DNA of 64,000 bases, taken from the NCBI GenBank assembly GCA_031316255.1, contig JALDQW010000001.1, positions 2,141,485 through 2,205,484 of the forward strand, read 5' to 3'. The notes under the pieces were generated by a model. It searched no databases, had not been told where the DNA came from, and was given only the letters and a program-made list of their open reading frames with translations. The stretch comes from Nitrosomonas sp. (lineage in GTDB: Bacteria; Pseudomonadota; Gammaproteobacteria; Burkholderiales; Nitrosomonadaceae). How positions within the stretch are numbered: the stretch's first letter is position 1; the number at the start of each line of letters is the position of its first letter. This document shows, one piece after another, positions 28,187 to 36,502 of this stretch. A program made the position numbers and the translations under genes.

Positions 28187-28466
28187 ATGAAAGTTATAGC
28201 ACTGTCGACCTTGAAAGCGTTCTGGGAAAATGATCCATCCTTCACCGATGCGATTCAGCCCACACTTGCCTGGTACAGACATGCATTAAAGGCTAACTGG
28301 AAATCACCCCACAGAAGTTAAAGCAGATTTCAGAACTGCCAGTGTTCTCAAAGATTGCAGAGTCGTTTTTAATATAGCAGACAATAAATACAGGATTATT
28401 GTATGGATCAACTATGCTTATGGTGTCGTGTATATCCGTTTTATAGGCACACATGCCCAGTTGTAA
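28187..28466 (+). pseudogene. higB: HigB-type toxin remnant, frameshifted and truncated by IS21
   Basis: Reads MKVIALSTLKAFWENDPSF to ALKANWKSP. A one-base shift in a C-run (about 28301) is then needed to continue TEVKADFRTASVLKDCRVVF, YRIIVWINYAYGVVYIRFIGTHAQ. This is the HigB (RelE-superfamily) pattern almost to its end, where YD-and-following residues are expected. The coding sequence instead runs into the IS21 left end at 28462, which supplies the stop TAA. No HigA antitoxin gene is found right of the element, so the rest of the locus was lost. Confidence 0.85.
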
Positions 28467-28585
28467 ATAGCGGAGTAAAAATGTACCACTGAAGCGCACA
28501 AGATTTTGCGAATATCGCGGAATAAAAGTGTGCCAGTCTGATGCCTGTAAGCTGATGCGTTTAGCACCAAGTGAAAGGCGAAAGG

Positions 28586-30118
28586 ATGTATTCAGTGGAA
28601 CTATATGTAAAAATACGACGGGCGGTGATGGTTGAAGGCAAAAGCGAGCGAGAAGTCGCGCGTTATTTTGGTATTCACCGCGAGACTGTTAAGAAGATGT
28701 GTCAATATGCGGTACCGCCAGGTTACCGGCGCAAGAGTTCTCCTGCTTCACCAAAGCTAGCCGCTTTCACTGGCATTATAGATGCCATTCTTGAAGCTGA
28801 TAAAACAGTTCATCCCAAACAACGTCATACGGCAACCCGGATATTGGAGCGATTGCGCGATGAACATGGATTCACTGGCGGCTATACCATTGTGCGTAAT
28901 TATGTTTATAAAGCCAAGATTCAGCAGAAGGAGATGTTTATGCCGCTGGTCCATTTACCTGGCCACGCTCAGGTAGACTTTGGCGAAGCTGACGGTTATA
29001 TTGGTGGCAAGCTGGTACGGTTTCATTATTTCTGTCTTGATCTGCCACATTCGGACGGCTGCTTTGTCAAAGCCTATCCGACGGAAGATACCGAATCCTT
29101 TCTGGATGGGCATGTTGCTGCATTTGCGTTTTTAGGTGGTGTGCCGCAATCTATTTTATATGACAATACCAGGCTCGCCGTCGCTAAAATACTGGGTGAT
29201 GGCAAGCGTAAGCGGACTAAAGCATTCAGTGAACTGCAAAGTCATTATCTGTTTGAAGACAAATTTGGACGTCCAGGGCGGGGTAATGATAAAGGCAATG
29301 TTGAAGGCATGGTTGGTTTCAATCGTCGCCATTTCATGGTGCCGTTGCCGATAGCTGATAATTTTGATGCCTTGAACACCAGGTTGCTGGACGGTTGTAT
29401 CAAACGCCAACAAGCTAAGCTACGTGGGCAAACTGAAACCATTGCTGAGCGTATGAAGCGTGATGCTGCTGCACTCATGGCATTGCCTGCAGCTGAGTTT
29501 GATGCATGCCACAAGATTTCGACTCGTGTATCTTCTCTGTCTCTGGTGCGCTATCGAACCAACGACTACTCGGTACCCACTCAGTACGGTCATCGGGAAG
29601 TGCTGGTCAAAGGTTACGTTGATCATGTTGATATTTGTCTGGGTGCGGACACCATTGCACGACATCAACGCAGCTATGGCCGGGAAGAATTCATCTATAA
29701 CCCGCTGCATTATTTGGCATTGCTGGAACAAAAGCCGCGCGCATTGGATCAGGCGGCGCCCCTCCAGGATTGGGTGCTGCCCGAAGTATTTGATCGTTTG
29801 CGCCGATTGCTTGAAGCGCGGTTGGAACGGCGTGGTCGCAAGGAATATATCCAGGTTTTGCGGCTACTGGAGAATTTTAGCCAAGCGCAAGTTGAACATG
29901 CGATAAAAAAAGCGATTGATTTGGGTTCAATTGGATTTGACGCGATCAAGCATCTGATTCTGTGTGCAATTGAACAACGGCCAGCGAAACTCGATCTGAC
30001 GTGTTACCCCTATCTACCCAATGCCAATGTACTACCCACCGAACCTAGGACGTACTTAAGCCTGTTGCAAATATCCGAAGCAACTCAAAAACCTGTAATG
30101 GAGAGTCATTATGAATGA
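28586..30118 (+). CDS. istA: IS21 transposase IstA
   Basis: DDE transposase, 510 residues from the ATG at 28586, preceded by GAAAGG 7 nt upstream (a GTG five codons earlier is the alternative). An N-terminal helix-turn-helix covers EREVARYFGIHRETVKKM. The integrase core shows Asp in HAQVDFGEADG, Asp in SILYDNTRLAV and Glu in NDKGNVEGMVGF. The C-terminal beta domain follows. It overlaps istB by 8 bp. The gene is intact. Confidence 0.95.
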   Translation: MYSVELYVKIRRAVMVEGKSEREVARYFGIHRETVKKMCQYAVPPGYRRKSSPASPKLAAFTGIIDAILEADKTVHPKQRHTATRILERLRDEHGFTGGYTIVRNYVYKAKIQQKEMFMPLVHLPGHAQVDFGEADGYIGGKLVRFHYFCLDLPHSDGCFVKAYPTEDTESFLDGHVAAFAFLGGVPQSILYDNTRLAVAKILGDGKRKRTKAFSELQSHYLFEDKFGRPGRGNDKGNVEGMVGFNRRHFMVPLPIADNFDALNTRLLDGCIKRQQAKLRGQTETIAERMKRDAAALMALPAAEFDACHKISTRVSSLSLVRYRTNDYSVPTQYGHREVLVKGYVDHVDICLGADTIARHQRSYGREEFIYNPLHYLALLEQKPRALDQAAPLQDWVLPEVFDRLRRLLEARLERRGRKEYIQVLRLLENFSQAQVEHAIKKAIDLGSIGFDAIKHLILCAIEQRPAKLDLTCYPYLPNANVLPTEPRTYLSLLQISEATQKPVMESHYE

Positions 30119-30938
30119 AACATCGATTTCCACGACAGTTACACCACAGGTTTTGCTGGAGAATCATTTCAAGGCATTGAAGCTTTCGACCTTTGCTCGT
30201 GAATATGAGAAGGTTGCAATCGAATGCGCAAATGAAGGTGTTGATTACGCGCGTTACTTATTACGGTTATGTGAGCTTGAGCGTATCGACCGTGAGCGAC
30301 GCAATACTGAGCGGCGTATACGTATGGCAAAATTCCCGGTGATTAAAAGCCTGGATACCTTCGATTTCACTGCAATTCCAGAATTGAATAAATCGTTGGT
30401 ATTAGAGCTGATGCGCTGCGAATGGATTGACAAGCGTGAAAATGTCATTGCATTGGGGCCTTCGGGCGTTGGCAAAACGCATACAGCGTTAGCTTTAGGG
30501 CTGGCCGCTTGTCAGAAAGGTTTGAGCGTTGTCTTTAAGACGGCCGCAGCTTTGGTACATGAATTGATGGAAGCGCGTGATGAGAAACGGTTGCGTCTAT
30601 TGCAAAAACAGCTGGCTAACACCAAATTGTTGATCATCGACGAACTGGGTTATGTGCCATTTACTGCAGTAGGCGCAGAGCTCTTGTTTGAAGTGTTTAG
30701 TCGCCGTTACGAACATGGCGCCACCCTGGTCACATCGAATTTACCGTTTGACGAATGGACAAGTGTTCTGGGGTCAGAACGATTGACCGGCGCACTGCTG
30801 GATCGTTTGACCCACCATGTCCATATCCTGGAAATGAATGGTGAATCGTATCGCCTGGCTGCAAGTAAGAAGCGACAAAAACAATCAATGAATTCCACAC
30901 TTATAGGAAAGGAGAACACCAAAAAAAATAATGAGTAG
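30111..30938 (+). CDS. istB: IS21 helper ATPase IstB
   Basis: AAA+ ATPase related to DnaC, 275 residues, that assists IstA in target capture. Walker A is LGPSGVGKTHTALAL and Walker B KLLIIDELGYVPF; sensor region LVTSNLPFDEW. The start overlaps the end of istA by 8 bp, so the two are coupled. The C-terminal tail is Lys/Asn-rich and variable. Intact. Confidence 0.95.
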   Translation: MNETSISTTVTPQVLLENHFKALKLSTFAREYEKVAIECANEGVDYARYLLRLCELERIDRERRNTERRIRMAKFPVIKSLDTFDFTAIPELNKSLVLELMRCEWIDKRENVIALGPSGVGKTHTALALGLAACQKGLSVVFKTAAALVHELMEARDEKRLRLLQKQLANTKLLIIDELGYVPFTAVGAELLFEVFSRRYEHGATLVTSNLPFDEWTSVLGSERLTGALLDRLTHHVHILEMNGESYRLAASKKRQKQSMNSTLIGKENTKKNNE

Positions 30939-30999
30939 TTGGGGAATACACTGCGCTTTATTTCAACCCCGGAATATAAAAAATAAAAGCGCTAAACCC

Positions 31000-31020
31000 G
31001 AGGATTAATTCCTCTTTTTT
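31000..31020 (+). terminator. Rho-independent terminator of istAB
   Basis: GAGGA, a 5-nt loop and TCCTC followed directly by six T, 62 bp after the istB stop and inside the IS21 right end. Confidence 0.75.
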
Positions 31021-31081
31021 ATTAACTTTACTGGTACACTTTTAACGCGCTATCTGGTACATTTTTGCTCCGCTATTGACA

Positions 31082-31411
31082 CTTGCGCTGAAAACTGGGG
31101 TCAGGTCGAGCAGGCCGGTACCAGGTCTTGCAATACAACATTCAACATTTTTTCCCCTTTTCAGGGTATAAAATTTTCCCCTCGAGTGCTTGAAAGCGTG
31201 CCCGGTTTTGTACCAAAATGTTTGCCGCAAGGTAAAAAACAAGCCGATTTCATTTGCCGATATTCGGCACCAAATTTCAGTATCAAGCGATGCTCTTCAG
31301 ACTGAGCACCGGTGAACAGGTGGCTGCAAGGCAATACAGCGAATACCGAATGGATTGCAGTGATACCGGGCGTTCACCGGATGACATCTCAATTTATTGT
31401 TATAAATCGTA
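31082..31411. other. Gap between IS21 and the DUF2959 gene, with inverted TTGCAAGACCTG motif
   Basis: About 330 bp without a gene. It contains GGGGTCAGGTC (31098-31108) and CAGGTCTTGCAATACAACA (31122-31140), the reverse complement of the motif at 10373 and 24522. The open frames here lack ribosome sites and family features. Confidence 0.55.
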
Positions 31412-32059
31412 TTATTTGTTTTCCATGGTATTGATGAATGCATTGGCTTCATTGATTGATTTTTCCATGGAAGCTATCAATGCGGAGACATCCGACTCAA
31501 TATTGCCGAGCTCGCTTTTTAGCGAAGCGATCGCTTGGGCATTCAGGTTGTGTTTGAGAAACATCACCTGGTCTCGGAAAACGCTGAGTATCGGTTCGAT
31601 TTTGGCTTCGGCATTTTTCATGGAAGCGATTAACTGGCGGTAATGTGTTTTGGTCGTGCCCAGTTTATTCTGGCTGCTGCGTTTCAGATTGGCGTTGCTG
31701 TACTGGGCAATTTCCTGCTCCCATTCTTCAAATAGCGCCTGAGAGACATCTTCGATGTCTTCAATACGGCCTCTGACTTCTTCGGCCTTGCTGACACTGG
31801 CTTCGTATTCATCATTCAGCTTGGTATAAATCGCTTCCAGGTCTCCGCCATGGAAATTGGTTGCGGCGGTGAATTGCTCCAGGGCCGACTTGAATTGTTC
31901 TTTGGTTTCTTCCTGCGTGTCACGTGCTTGTTCCACGCGATAGACCATAACATCTCTTTTGGGTATGCCGATTTTTTCCAGACCTTCGTAATACATGGTC
32001 GAACAGCCGCCAAGCAGTAGAAAAAGTGCCAGTGCAGGTAAAAAAGTTTTTGGATTCAT
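31412..32059 (-). CDS. DUF2959 lipoprotein
   Basis: 215 residues with a lipoprotein signal peptide (LPALALFLLLGGCS, Cys at about residue 19) and a DUF2959 domain, mainly long alpha helices likely forming coiled coils (RVEQARDTQEETKEQF to AFINTMENK). It ends the minus-strand lipid-type operon, 44 bp after the previous gene. Function is unknown. A lipidated, helical periplasmic protein at the end of an envelope-lipid operon could be a membrane-linking or carrier factor, but that is speculation. Confidence 0.82.
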   Translation of the reverse strand: MNPKTFLPALALFLLLGGCSTMYYEGLEKIGIPKRDVMVYRVEQARDTQEETKEQFKSALEQFTAATNFHGGDLEAIYTKLNDEYEASVSKAEEVRGRIEDIEDVSQALFEEWEQEIAQYSNANLKRSSQNKLGTTKTHYRQLIASMKNAEAKIEPILSVFRDQVMFLKHNLNAQAIASLKSELGNIESDVSALIASMEKSINEANAFINTMENK

Positions 32060-32103
32060 GGTTCCTCCGTCACAGGTTGTATGGTTGGATTAGGGGTGTA
32101 CAT

Positions 32104-33078
32104 TTAACGTATGGCGCCGCGGCGTAGCAGTTGCCACATGACTTTTAAACCCCAGAGGATCGGATGGCGGCGTAACCAGGGCGTAATCTCGAGCCGCACA
32201 CCGGTATGCCGTTCAATTTTCCAGGCGGCATAATCCAGACAGTCTCTGAAAGTCAACGTGGCTTTTGACAGGCGCAAAACTGACAGAACACGGCCCTGCC
32301 AGCGGCGCAGGCGCCAGCGCCTTAAAGCGCGCCGGCTGGTTTCGACGGTATTCTGGCATAGATAGGTGTTGCTGTCAGGTTGATCGATAAAAATTTCGCC
32401 AAGCGCAGGGCAGGCTGCCTTTGTCAGCCGGGTAAAATCATCGAGATTCATTGTGGCCAGGTGGCGGGCGCGGGTTTCGTCTTCAGGCCGTACTTCGGCG
32501 GCGTAGCTGAGCATCAGGCATCGGGTCCAGATACTCTCAACAGTGTATGGATTACTTTCCAACGCCTTGCCGGCTTGTGTCAGGAAGGTGATGACCGAGT
32601 GCGCCAATGCGCTGTATATCCGGTGCCGGGTGGTGTCGTCGCGAACGTAAAGCAGTCGAGACGGTTGCGCAAAGCGCGCCCAGATATAGGAATGAAACCA
32701 GTACTGCGCGCCTTTTTCAAAATCCGATGTGGAAATAACCGCGTATTTGGCGCGCAGTGTCCTGTTTTGATGGGACACTTCGAGATAAAACACATTCGGC
32801 GCCAGCCATGCATTCAGAAGACCTAAATAGCGCTGTGTGTAAGCATTCTTGTAATCGTCCACCAGCACATAAAGATCGGCAATGCCTTCATCAAGCTCGC
32901 CGGTGCGCAGGCATGATCCATAAAGAATAACAGCATCTGCCGACGTGCCAAATCGTTCCAGCAAGGCGTCCACAAAAGCCGGGTAATCCGGTGAAACGCT
33001 GCGCGTGCTTTGTACGGCGACTGCTGCTATCAGTTCTTCGGGTAGTGTTTTGGCTAATGACGGTGCTGAATTTGACAT
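32104..33078 (-). CDS. Nucleotidyltransferase-like protein of an envelope-lipid operon
   Basis: 324 residues. The N-terminal part has a nucleotidyltransferase-beta motif, ILYGSCLRTGELDEGIADLY (residues about 49-72), but the usual D-x-D appears as DLY, so one metal ligand may be missing or supplied by VDD a few residues later. The rest is helical with many Arg and ends in a basic, Trp-rich amphipathic segment (LRRHPILWGLKVMWQLLRRG) that could bind the membrane. The start lies 11 bp after the DAG-kinase-like gene stop. Homologues next to lipid kinase and CDP-alcohol phosphotransferase genes are known; by position it would modify a phosphorylated lipid head group. Activity unproven. Confidence 0.65.
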   Translation of the reverse strand: MSNSAPSLAKTLPEELIAAVAVQSTRSVSPDYPAFVDALLERFGTSADAVILYGSCLRTGELDEGIADLYVLVDDYKNAYTQRYLGLLNAWLAPNVFYLEVSHQNRTLRAKYAVISTSDFEKGAQYWFHSYIWARFAQPSRLLYVRDDTTRHRIYSALAHSVITFLTQAGKALESNPYTVESIWTRCLMLSYAAEVRPEDETRARHLATMNLDDFTRLTKAACPALGEIFIDQPDSNTYLCQNTVETSRRALRRWRLRRWQGRVLSVLRLSKATLTFRDCLDYAAWKIERHTGVRLEITPWLRRHPILWGLKVMWQLLRRGAIR

Positions 33079-33089
33079 GACAGGGGTTA

Positions 33090-34082
33090 TTAAAGAACAA
33101 GAAATGTAACAGGTTGTGTTGCGCTGATGCGTAAAGGTTCGTCGGAATCGGTCGACCGGTATAATTCACCGTCGACAATATACTCGTCATTTAAATAAAT
33201 GGTGAGTGTAGTTGCATTATGGCTATGATAGCCGTCCTGTGTTTTAAGTAAATGGCCTTTCCCGGTTAGCAACGGCCACACGGATCGCCACAATTTTTTG
33301 CGGTGTTGATCGACCCATGTGACATGGAGTGGCGCTGTTTCCCGGCCCCAGTAGGGACGGATGTTTAGCAACAGGCAGTCGAGCGCGCTGATCAATGCGA
33401 AAAGATAGGTGCCGTGAAATTTCTCGCCATCTTCTTTGATCATCGACATGTTGACGGGCGCCCATTCAGTCTGGTTGCGGCCAAGAATCATGCCGAACAG
33501 CGAACGCAGCATGATCAGAAATGTAAAAATACCCCCCGTTATGCCGATCTGTTTGACACTGCTGCGCGAAAATTTTACCCCGCGCGCGACCAGGCCCACT
33601 GCGAAAAACATGCCGTAAATTGTGTTTTGTCCGTTTTGTGTAATGCATAACACCGGCCGCTGGACCAGGTCGGGTGCATCGGCCTGCTGCAGGTGGTCGG
33701 CCAGGCGATGCAGAATCTTTTCCGGTTTGCCCTGCATGCCCAGATCGAGCGGCGTCATGTTTGTGGTGCCGCCCGGTATGATCATGAGAATGGGCCATTG
33801 TGCAACCGGCAATAATGCGAAAAGATGACTCAGTATGGCATGCGATGTGCCATCGCCCGCAATAATCACCAGCAGATCGACATCAGCCTGTATCAGGTTG
33901 TCTGTTGCAGAAATAAAACCCGGGCCATCCGATGCTTCACAGCGTATGCCGCCAGGGATCTGATCGAGTGCTTGCCGGATTGCTTTTTCGCGCTTGCGAA
34001 CCTGTCCACTCAATGGGTTTATTAACAGCCCTATTTTACCTGACCGGGTTCTTAGGCGTTCAATTTTTGATTCGATCGTCAT
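33090..34082 (-). CDS. Diacylglycerol/ceramide-kinase-fold lipid kinase
   Basis: 330 residues of the DAGK catalytic family. It starts with GLLINPLSG, followed by the nucleotide-binding AGDGTSHAIL, then IIPGGTTNMTPLDLG, and the C-terminal domain with EYIVDGELY. These are the conserved motifs of diacylglycerol, sphingosine and ceramide kinases. It is sandwiched between a CDP-alcohol phosphatidyltransferase (19 bp upstream) and a nucleotidyltransferase-like gene (11 bp downstream), so it is co-transcribed with them. The substrate cannot be read from sequence: diacylglycerol, ceramide or another long-chain alcohol. The context favours a specialised lipid rather than housekeeping DgkB. Confidence 0.8.
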   Translation of the reverse strand: MTIESKIERLRTRSGKIGLLINPLSGQVRKREKAIRQALDQIPGGIRCEASDGPGFISATDNLIQADVDLLVIIAGDGTSHAILSHLFALLPVAQWPILMIIPGGTTNMTPLDLGMQGKPEKILHRLADHLQQADAPDLVQRPVLCITQNGQNTIYGMFFAVGLVARGVKFSRSSVKQIGITGGIFTFLIMLRSLFGMILGRNQTEWAPVNMSMIKEDGEKFHGTYLFALISALDCLLLNIRPYWGRETAPLHVTWVDQHRKKLWRSVWPLLTGKGHLLKTQDGYHSHNATTLTIYLNDEYIVDGELYRSTDSDEPLRISATQPVTFLVL

Positions 34083-34101
34083 GGTGAAGCGCCGTGGCTA
34101 A

Positions 34102-35337
34102 CTAGGTTTTTACGGACTCGAGGCTTTTTGGATCAATCGGCGCGCGTGTAAATATTTTTACTGCAAGTTGATTGCGGTCGCGAGCGGGATCGATATCCTG
34201 CAACCAGGAACGCAGTGATCCTTGCTGGCGCCAGACACGCCATCCGGCAATTAAACGCCCGGTGAGAATCGCGGTCGACAGCAAGTGCCAGGCAACGACC
34301 AGTAACAGGCCGAGATCGGGCTGTTCTGTAATCCAACCATAAGTCAACAGGATCAGGCAGGGATTGCGCCGCGCAGTGATCAGGCGGTTAAAGGAATCCA
34401 GTTTGCGCCAGATAAACATGTCAAACGGTGCGAGCCACAACTGAAAAGCGCCTTCGCATAAGCGCCCGCCAATGTACCCGAAAAACATCAGCCAGATCAG
34501 CAAATCCAGGTTGGCAATCGGCGTCAGCGTGCCCGCCAGCCCGATGCCCCAGGCCAGATACCAGAGTGGCGGATGGATAATATCGAGGCCATGGTCAAGC
34601 ACATCGCCAAAACGGCTTGAAGTCACAGTAACCCGCGCGAGTTTGCCGTCAACGGTATCCAGAAACGTCATGAACCAGCCCATGATCAGACCGATTGCAA
34701 AGAATCCGTACCAGAATGCAACGCCGGCCAGCAGTGCAAAAACGGCGCTCAATACCGTGACATGATTGGGTTGCCAGCCGCGCCGCACACACCAATGCGT
34801 GCACCAGAAAGCGGGTAACGGCCACAGCCATTTTGTGACAAGGTCGGTAACGCCTTTGTAAGACCCTGAGAATAATTCTTTTTCGAGTAATTTGCGGTTG
34901 TTTTCGGTAACTGGCAGGATATAGGGCGGGTCTTTCTTTTTCAGGTTTTGCTGAAAATCGATTTTGAGATCGTCGAGCGTGCAGTGTGGCAGTCCAGACA
35001 GGATATGCTCCGGTCTCTGGGCTCTTTGTTTTGTCAGCACCGCGAGCAGATGTCTCGCCTGATGTCCAAGGGTGCGGACGGCAACATGCTGGTTGTCATG
35101 ACTGTATAACACCATGGGTTCATGCATGTTGACTAATGCCGCCAGTACCCTGGCGTCGAATAAATAATGTGCATTCAATATCAACAGCGGCGCGTTATCG
35201 GGCAGTGAATCGATGTTTTCAATCAACATGACGTTGTCGATAGCCTTTATCATGCGGTGTAACCGCTCACGGCCATCCAGCCCCCACAGCCTGGTATTGT
35301 TTGCGCCTAGAATGTAGATGGATGTTGTCTTTGGCAT
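34102..35337 (-). CDS. CDP-alcohol phosphatidyltransferase with N-terminal nucleotidyltransferase-like domain
   Basis: 411 residues. The C-terminal half (about 165-385) is a CDP-alcohol phosphatidyltransferase: DTVDGKLAR, an 8-residue spacer, then G-x3-D-x3-D (GDVLDHGLD), with several transmembrane helices. The first 150 residues are soluble and look like part of a sugar-nucleotidyltransferase fold (IYILGANNTRLWG, APLLILNAHYLFD, MVLYSH), as in bifunctional head-group synthases. It has no obvious catalytic signature. Such enzymes move an alcohol-phosphate from a CDP-activated donor. The alcohol acceptor is unknown. 103 bp separate it from lptG upstream, 19 bp from the lipid kinase downstream. 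Confidence 0.8.
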   Translation of the reverse strand: MPKTTSIYILGANNTRLWGLDGRERLHRMIKAIDNVMLIENIDSLPDNAPLLILNAHYLFDARVLAALVNMHEPMVLYSHDNQHVAVRTLGHQARHLLAVLTKQRAQRPEHILSGLPHCTLDDLKIDFQQNLKKKDPPYILPVTENNRKLLEKELFSGSYKGVTDLVTKWLWPLPAFWCTHWCVRRGWQPNHVTVLSAVFALLAGVAFWYGFFAIGLIMGWFMTFLDTVDGKLARVTVTSSRFGDVLDHGLDIIHPPLWYLAWGIGLAGTLTPIANLDLLIWLMFFGYIGGRLCEGAFQLWLAPFDMFIWRKLDSFNRLITARRNPCLILLTYGWITEQPDLGLLLVVAWHLLSTAILTGRLIAGWRVWRQQGSLRSWLQDIDPARDRNQLAVKIFTRAPIDPKSLESVKT

Positions 35338-35440
35338 ATTTTTTATTCTATTGATAGGGTGTTATTCGTTTTTCTGATAAGCGGCTTGTCGACACTTCCA
35401 AGCCTTTAAGATTGATCATTGTATTATAACAACCGGAATT

Positions 35441-36502
35441 TTAAAAAATTCTTCGTAACCAAAGTATAGCCAACAGAATAAGTACTAAACTGGGCGCGAG
35501 CGCTACGAAGGCGGGTTCCAGGCGTAATAATAAGCCCGCATTGGCAAAAATCTGATCAAGCAAATACACTGCAACGCCTATCAGGGCGGCCAGTACCAGT
35601 TTATTGGCCAGGCCCGAGCGAATCGATCCAAAAATAAACGGAATTGAAAGCATTAACATTGCAATAGTGAGCAGTGCGCTGCCTGCTTTGCGCCATAAGG
35701 CAAGTGCATAGGAATCGGCATCCTGTCCGGTGCTGCGCAGAAAATCCACATGGCGAACGAGTTCCACTGGCGAAAGACTCTCTGGCGGTTTTGTAAGCGT
35801 TGCGATGTCTTCAGGATTCAAGAAGGAATTCCAGCTCAGCGTTTTAGCGCGCTTTAACTCGATATCATTTTCGGTGAACTTTCGTATGACCACATTCGTC
35901 AAGATCCATGCATCGTTACTGCGAATATCGGCGAATTGCGCGTGTATATGTGCCAACAAGAAGCCTGATTGATCAAGATGTAAAATTTCAATATCTGATG
36001 CTCTTTTGGCGTGCAGCATGTATCCAATTCGCAGGATGTTTTGCTCGTTGCGCGTCCAGATACCGAGTCCTTTGCCCAATTCAGCCGTTTGATTCAAAGC
36101 GACAGCCCGGTTTGAAATGGCTTTTTGTTGCAGTTGTGGCGCGACAAACTGTTCAAGTCCCGCAATCAATAGAATGAGTGCAATGCCAACTGCGACCGGC
36201 GCTAAACTGATTTGTAATGGAGAGATTCCGGCGGCACGCATCGCGATCAACTCGGAATTTACTGCCAAGGTTCCAAGCGCGGCAACGGTGCCCAGTAAGG
36301 CAATAAAAGGTGCAATTTGGATAAAACGGCGCGGTAACAATGATGAAGTATATAAAAAAGCGTCAATCGTCCGATAGGTTCCTTTGCCGACATCATCCAG
36401 TTGATCCAACAGGTCAAAGAAGCTGAACAAAGGCAATAAAACAGCTGTGGCGATCACTAAGCCAATCAGCACCTGAATTGAAATGTAACGAAAAATAAGC
36501 AT
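35441..36502 (-). CDS. lptG: LptG-type permease (YjgP/YjgQ family)
   Basis: Inner-membrane permease of about 353 residues, starting at the ATG 36502-36500, which overlaps the lptF stop (TAATG). Six transmembrane helices: one group at the N-terminus (MLIFRYISIQVLIGLVIATAV and two more), a periplasmic beta-jellyroll in the middle (about 125-255), and a C-terminal group ending ILLAILWLRRIF. In the canonical system LptF and LptG with LptB2 extract LPS from the inner membrane. Here they lie between an NTP-transferase and a CDP-alcohol phosphotransferase, not beside pepA where the LPS pair usually sits. They may therefore be a dedicated pair for another lipid. Confidence 0.82.
   Translation of the reverse strand: MLIFRYISIQVLIGLVIATAVLLPLFSFFDLLDQLDDVGKGTYRTIDAFLYTSSLLPRRFIQIAPFIALLGTVAALGTLAVNSELIAMRAAGISPLQISLAPVAVGIALILLIAGLEQFVAPQLQQKAISNRAVALNQTAELGKGLGIWTRNEQNILRIGYMLHAKRASDIEILHLDQSGFLLAHIHAQFADIRSNDAWILTNVVIRKFTENDIELKRAKTLSWNSFLNPEDIATLTKPPESLSPVELVRHVDFLRSTGQDADSYALALWRKAGSALLTIAMLMLSIPFIFGSIRSGLANKLVLAALIGVAVYLLDQIFANAGLLLRLEPAFVALAPSLVLILLAILWLRRIF

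Larger units (their letters stand above)
28462..31081 (+). mobile_element. Complete IS21-family insertion sequence
   Basis: 2620 bp. The left end TGTAAATAGCGGAGTAAAAA and inverted right end TGTCAATAGCGGAGCAAAAA both continue into ATGTACCA. Inner repeats of the type AAAAGTGTNCCAG near both ends are the multiple terminal repeats typical of IS21. It carries intact istA and istB. I see no matching target duplication (CCCAGT on the left, CTTGCG on the right), which suggests a deletion next to one end after insertion. It truncates higB. Confidence 0.92.
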
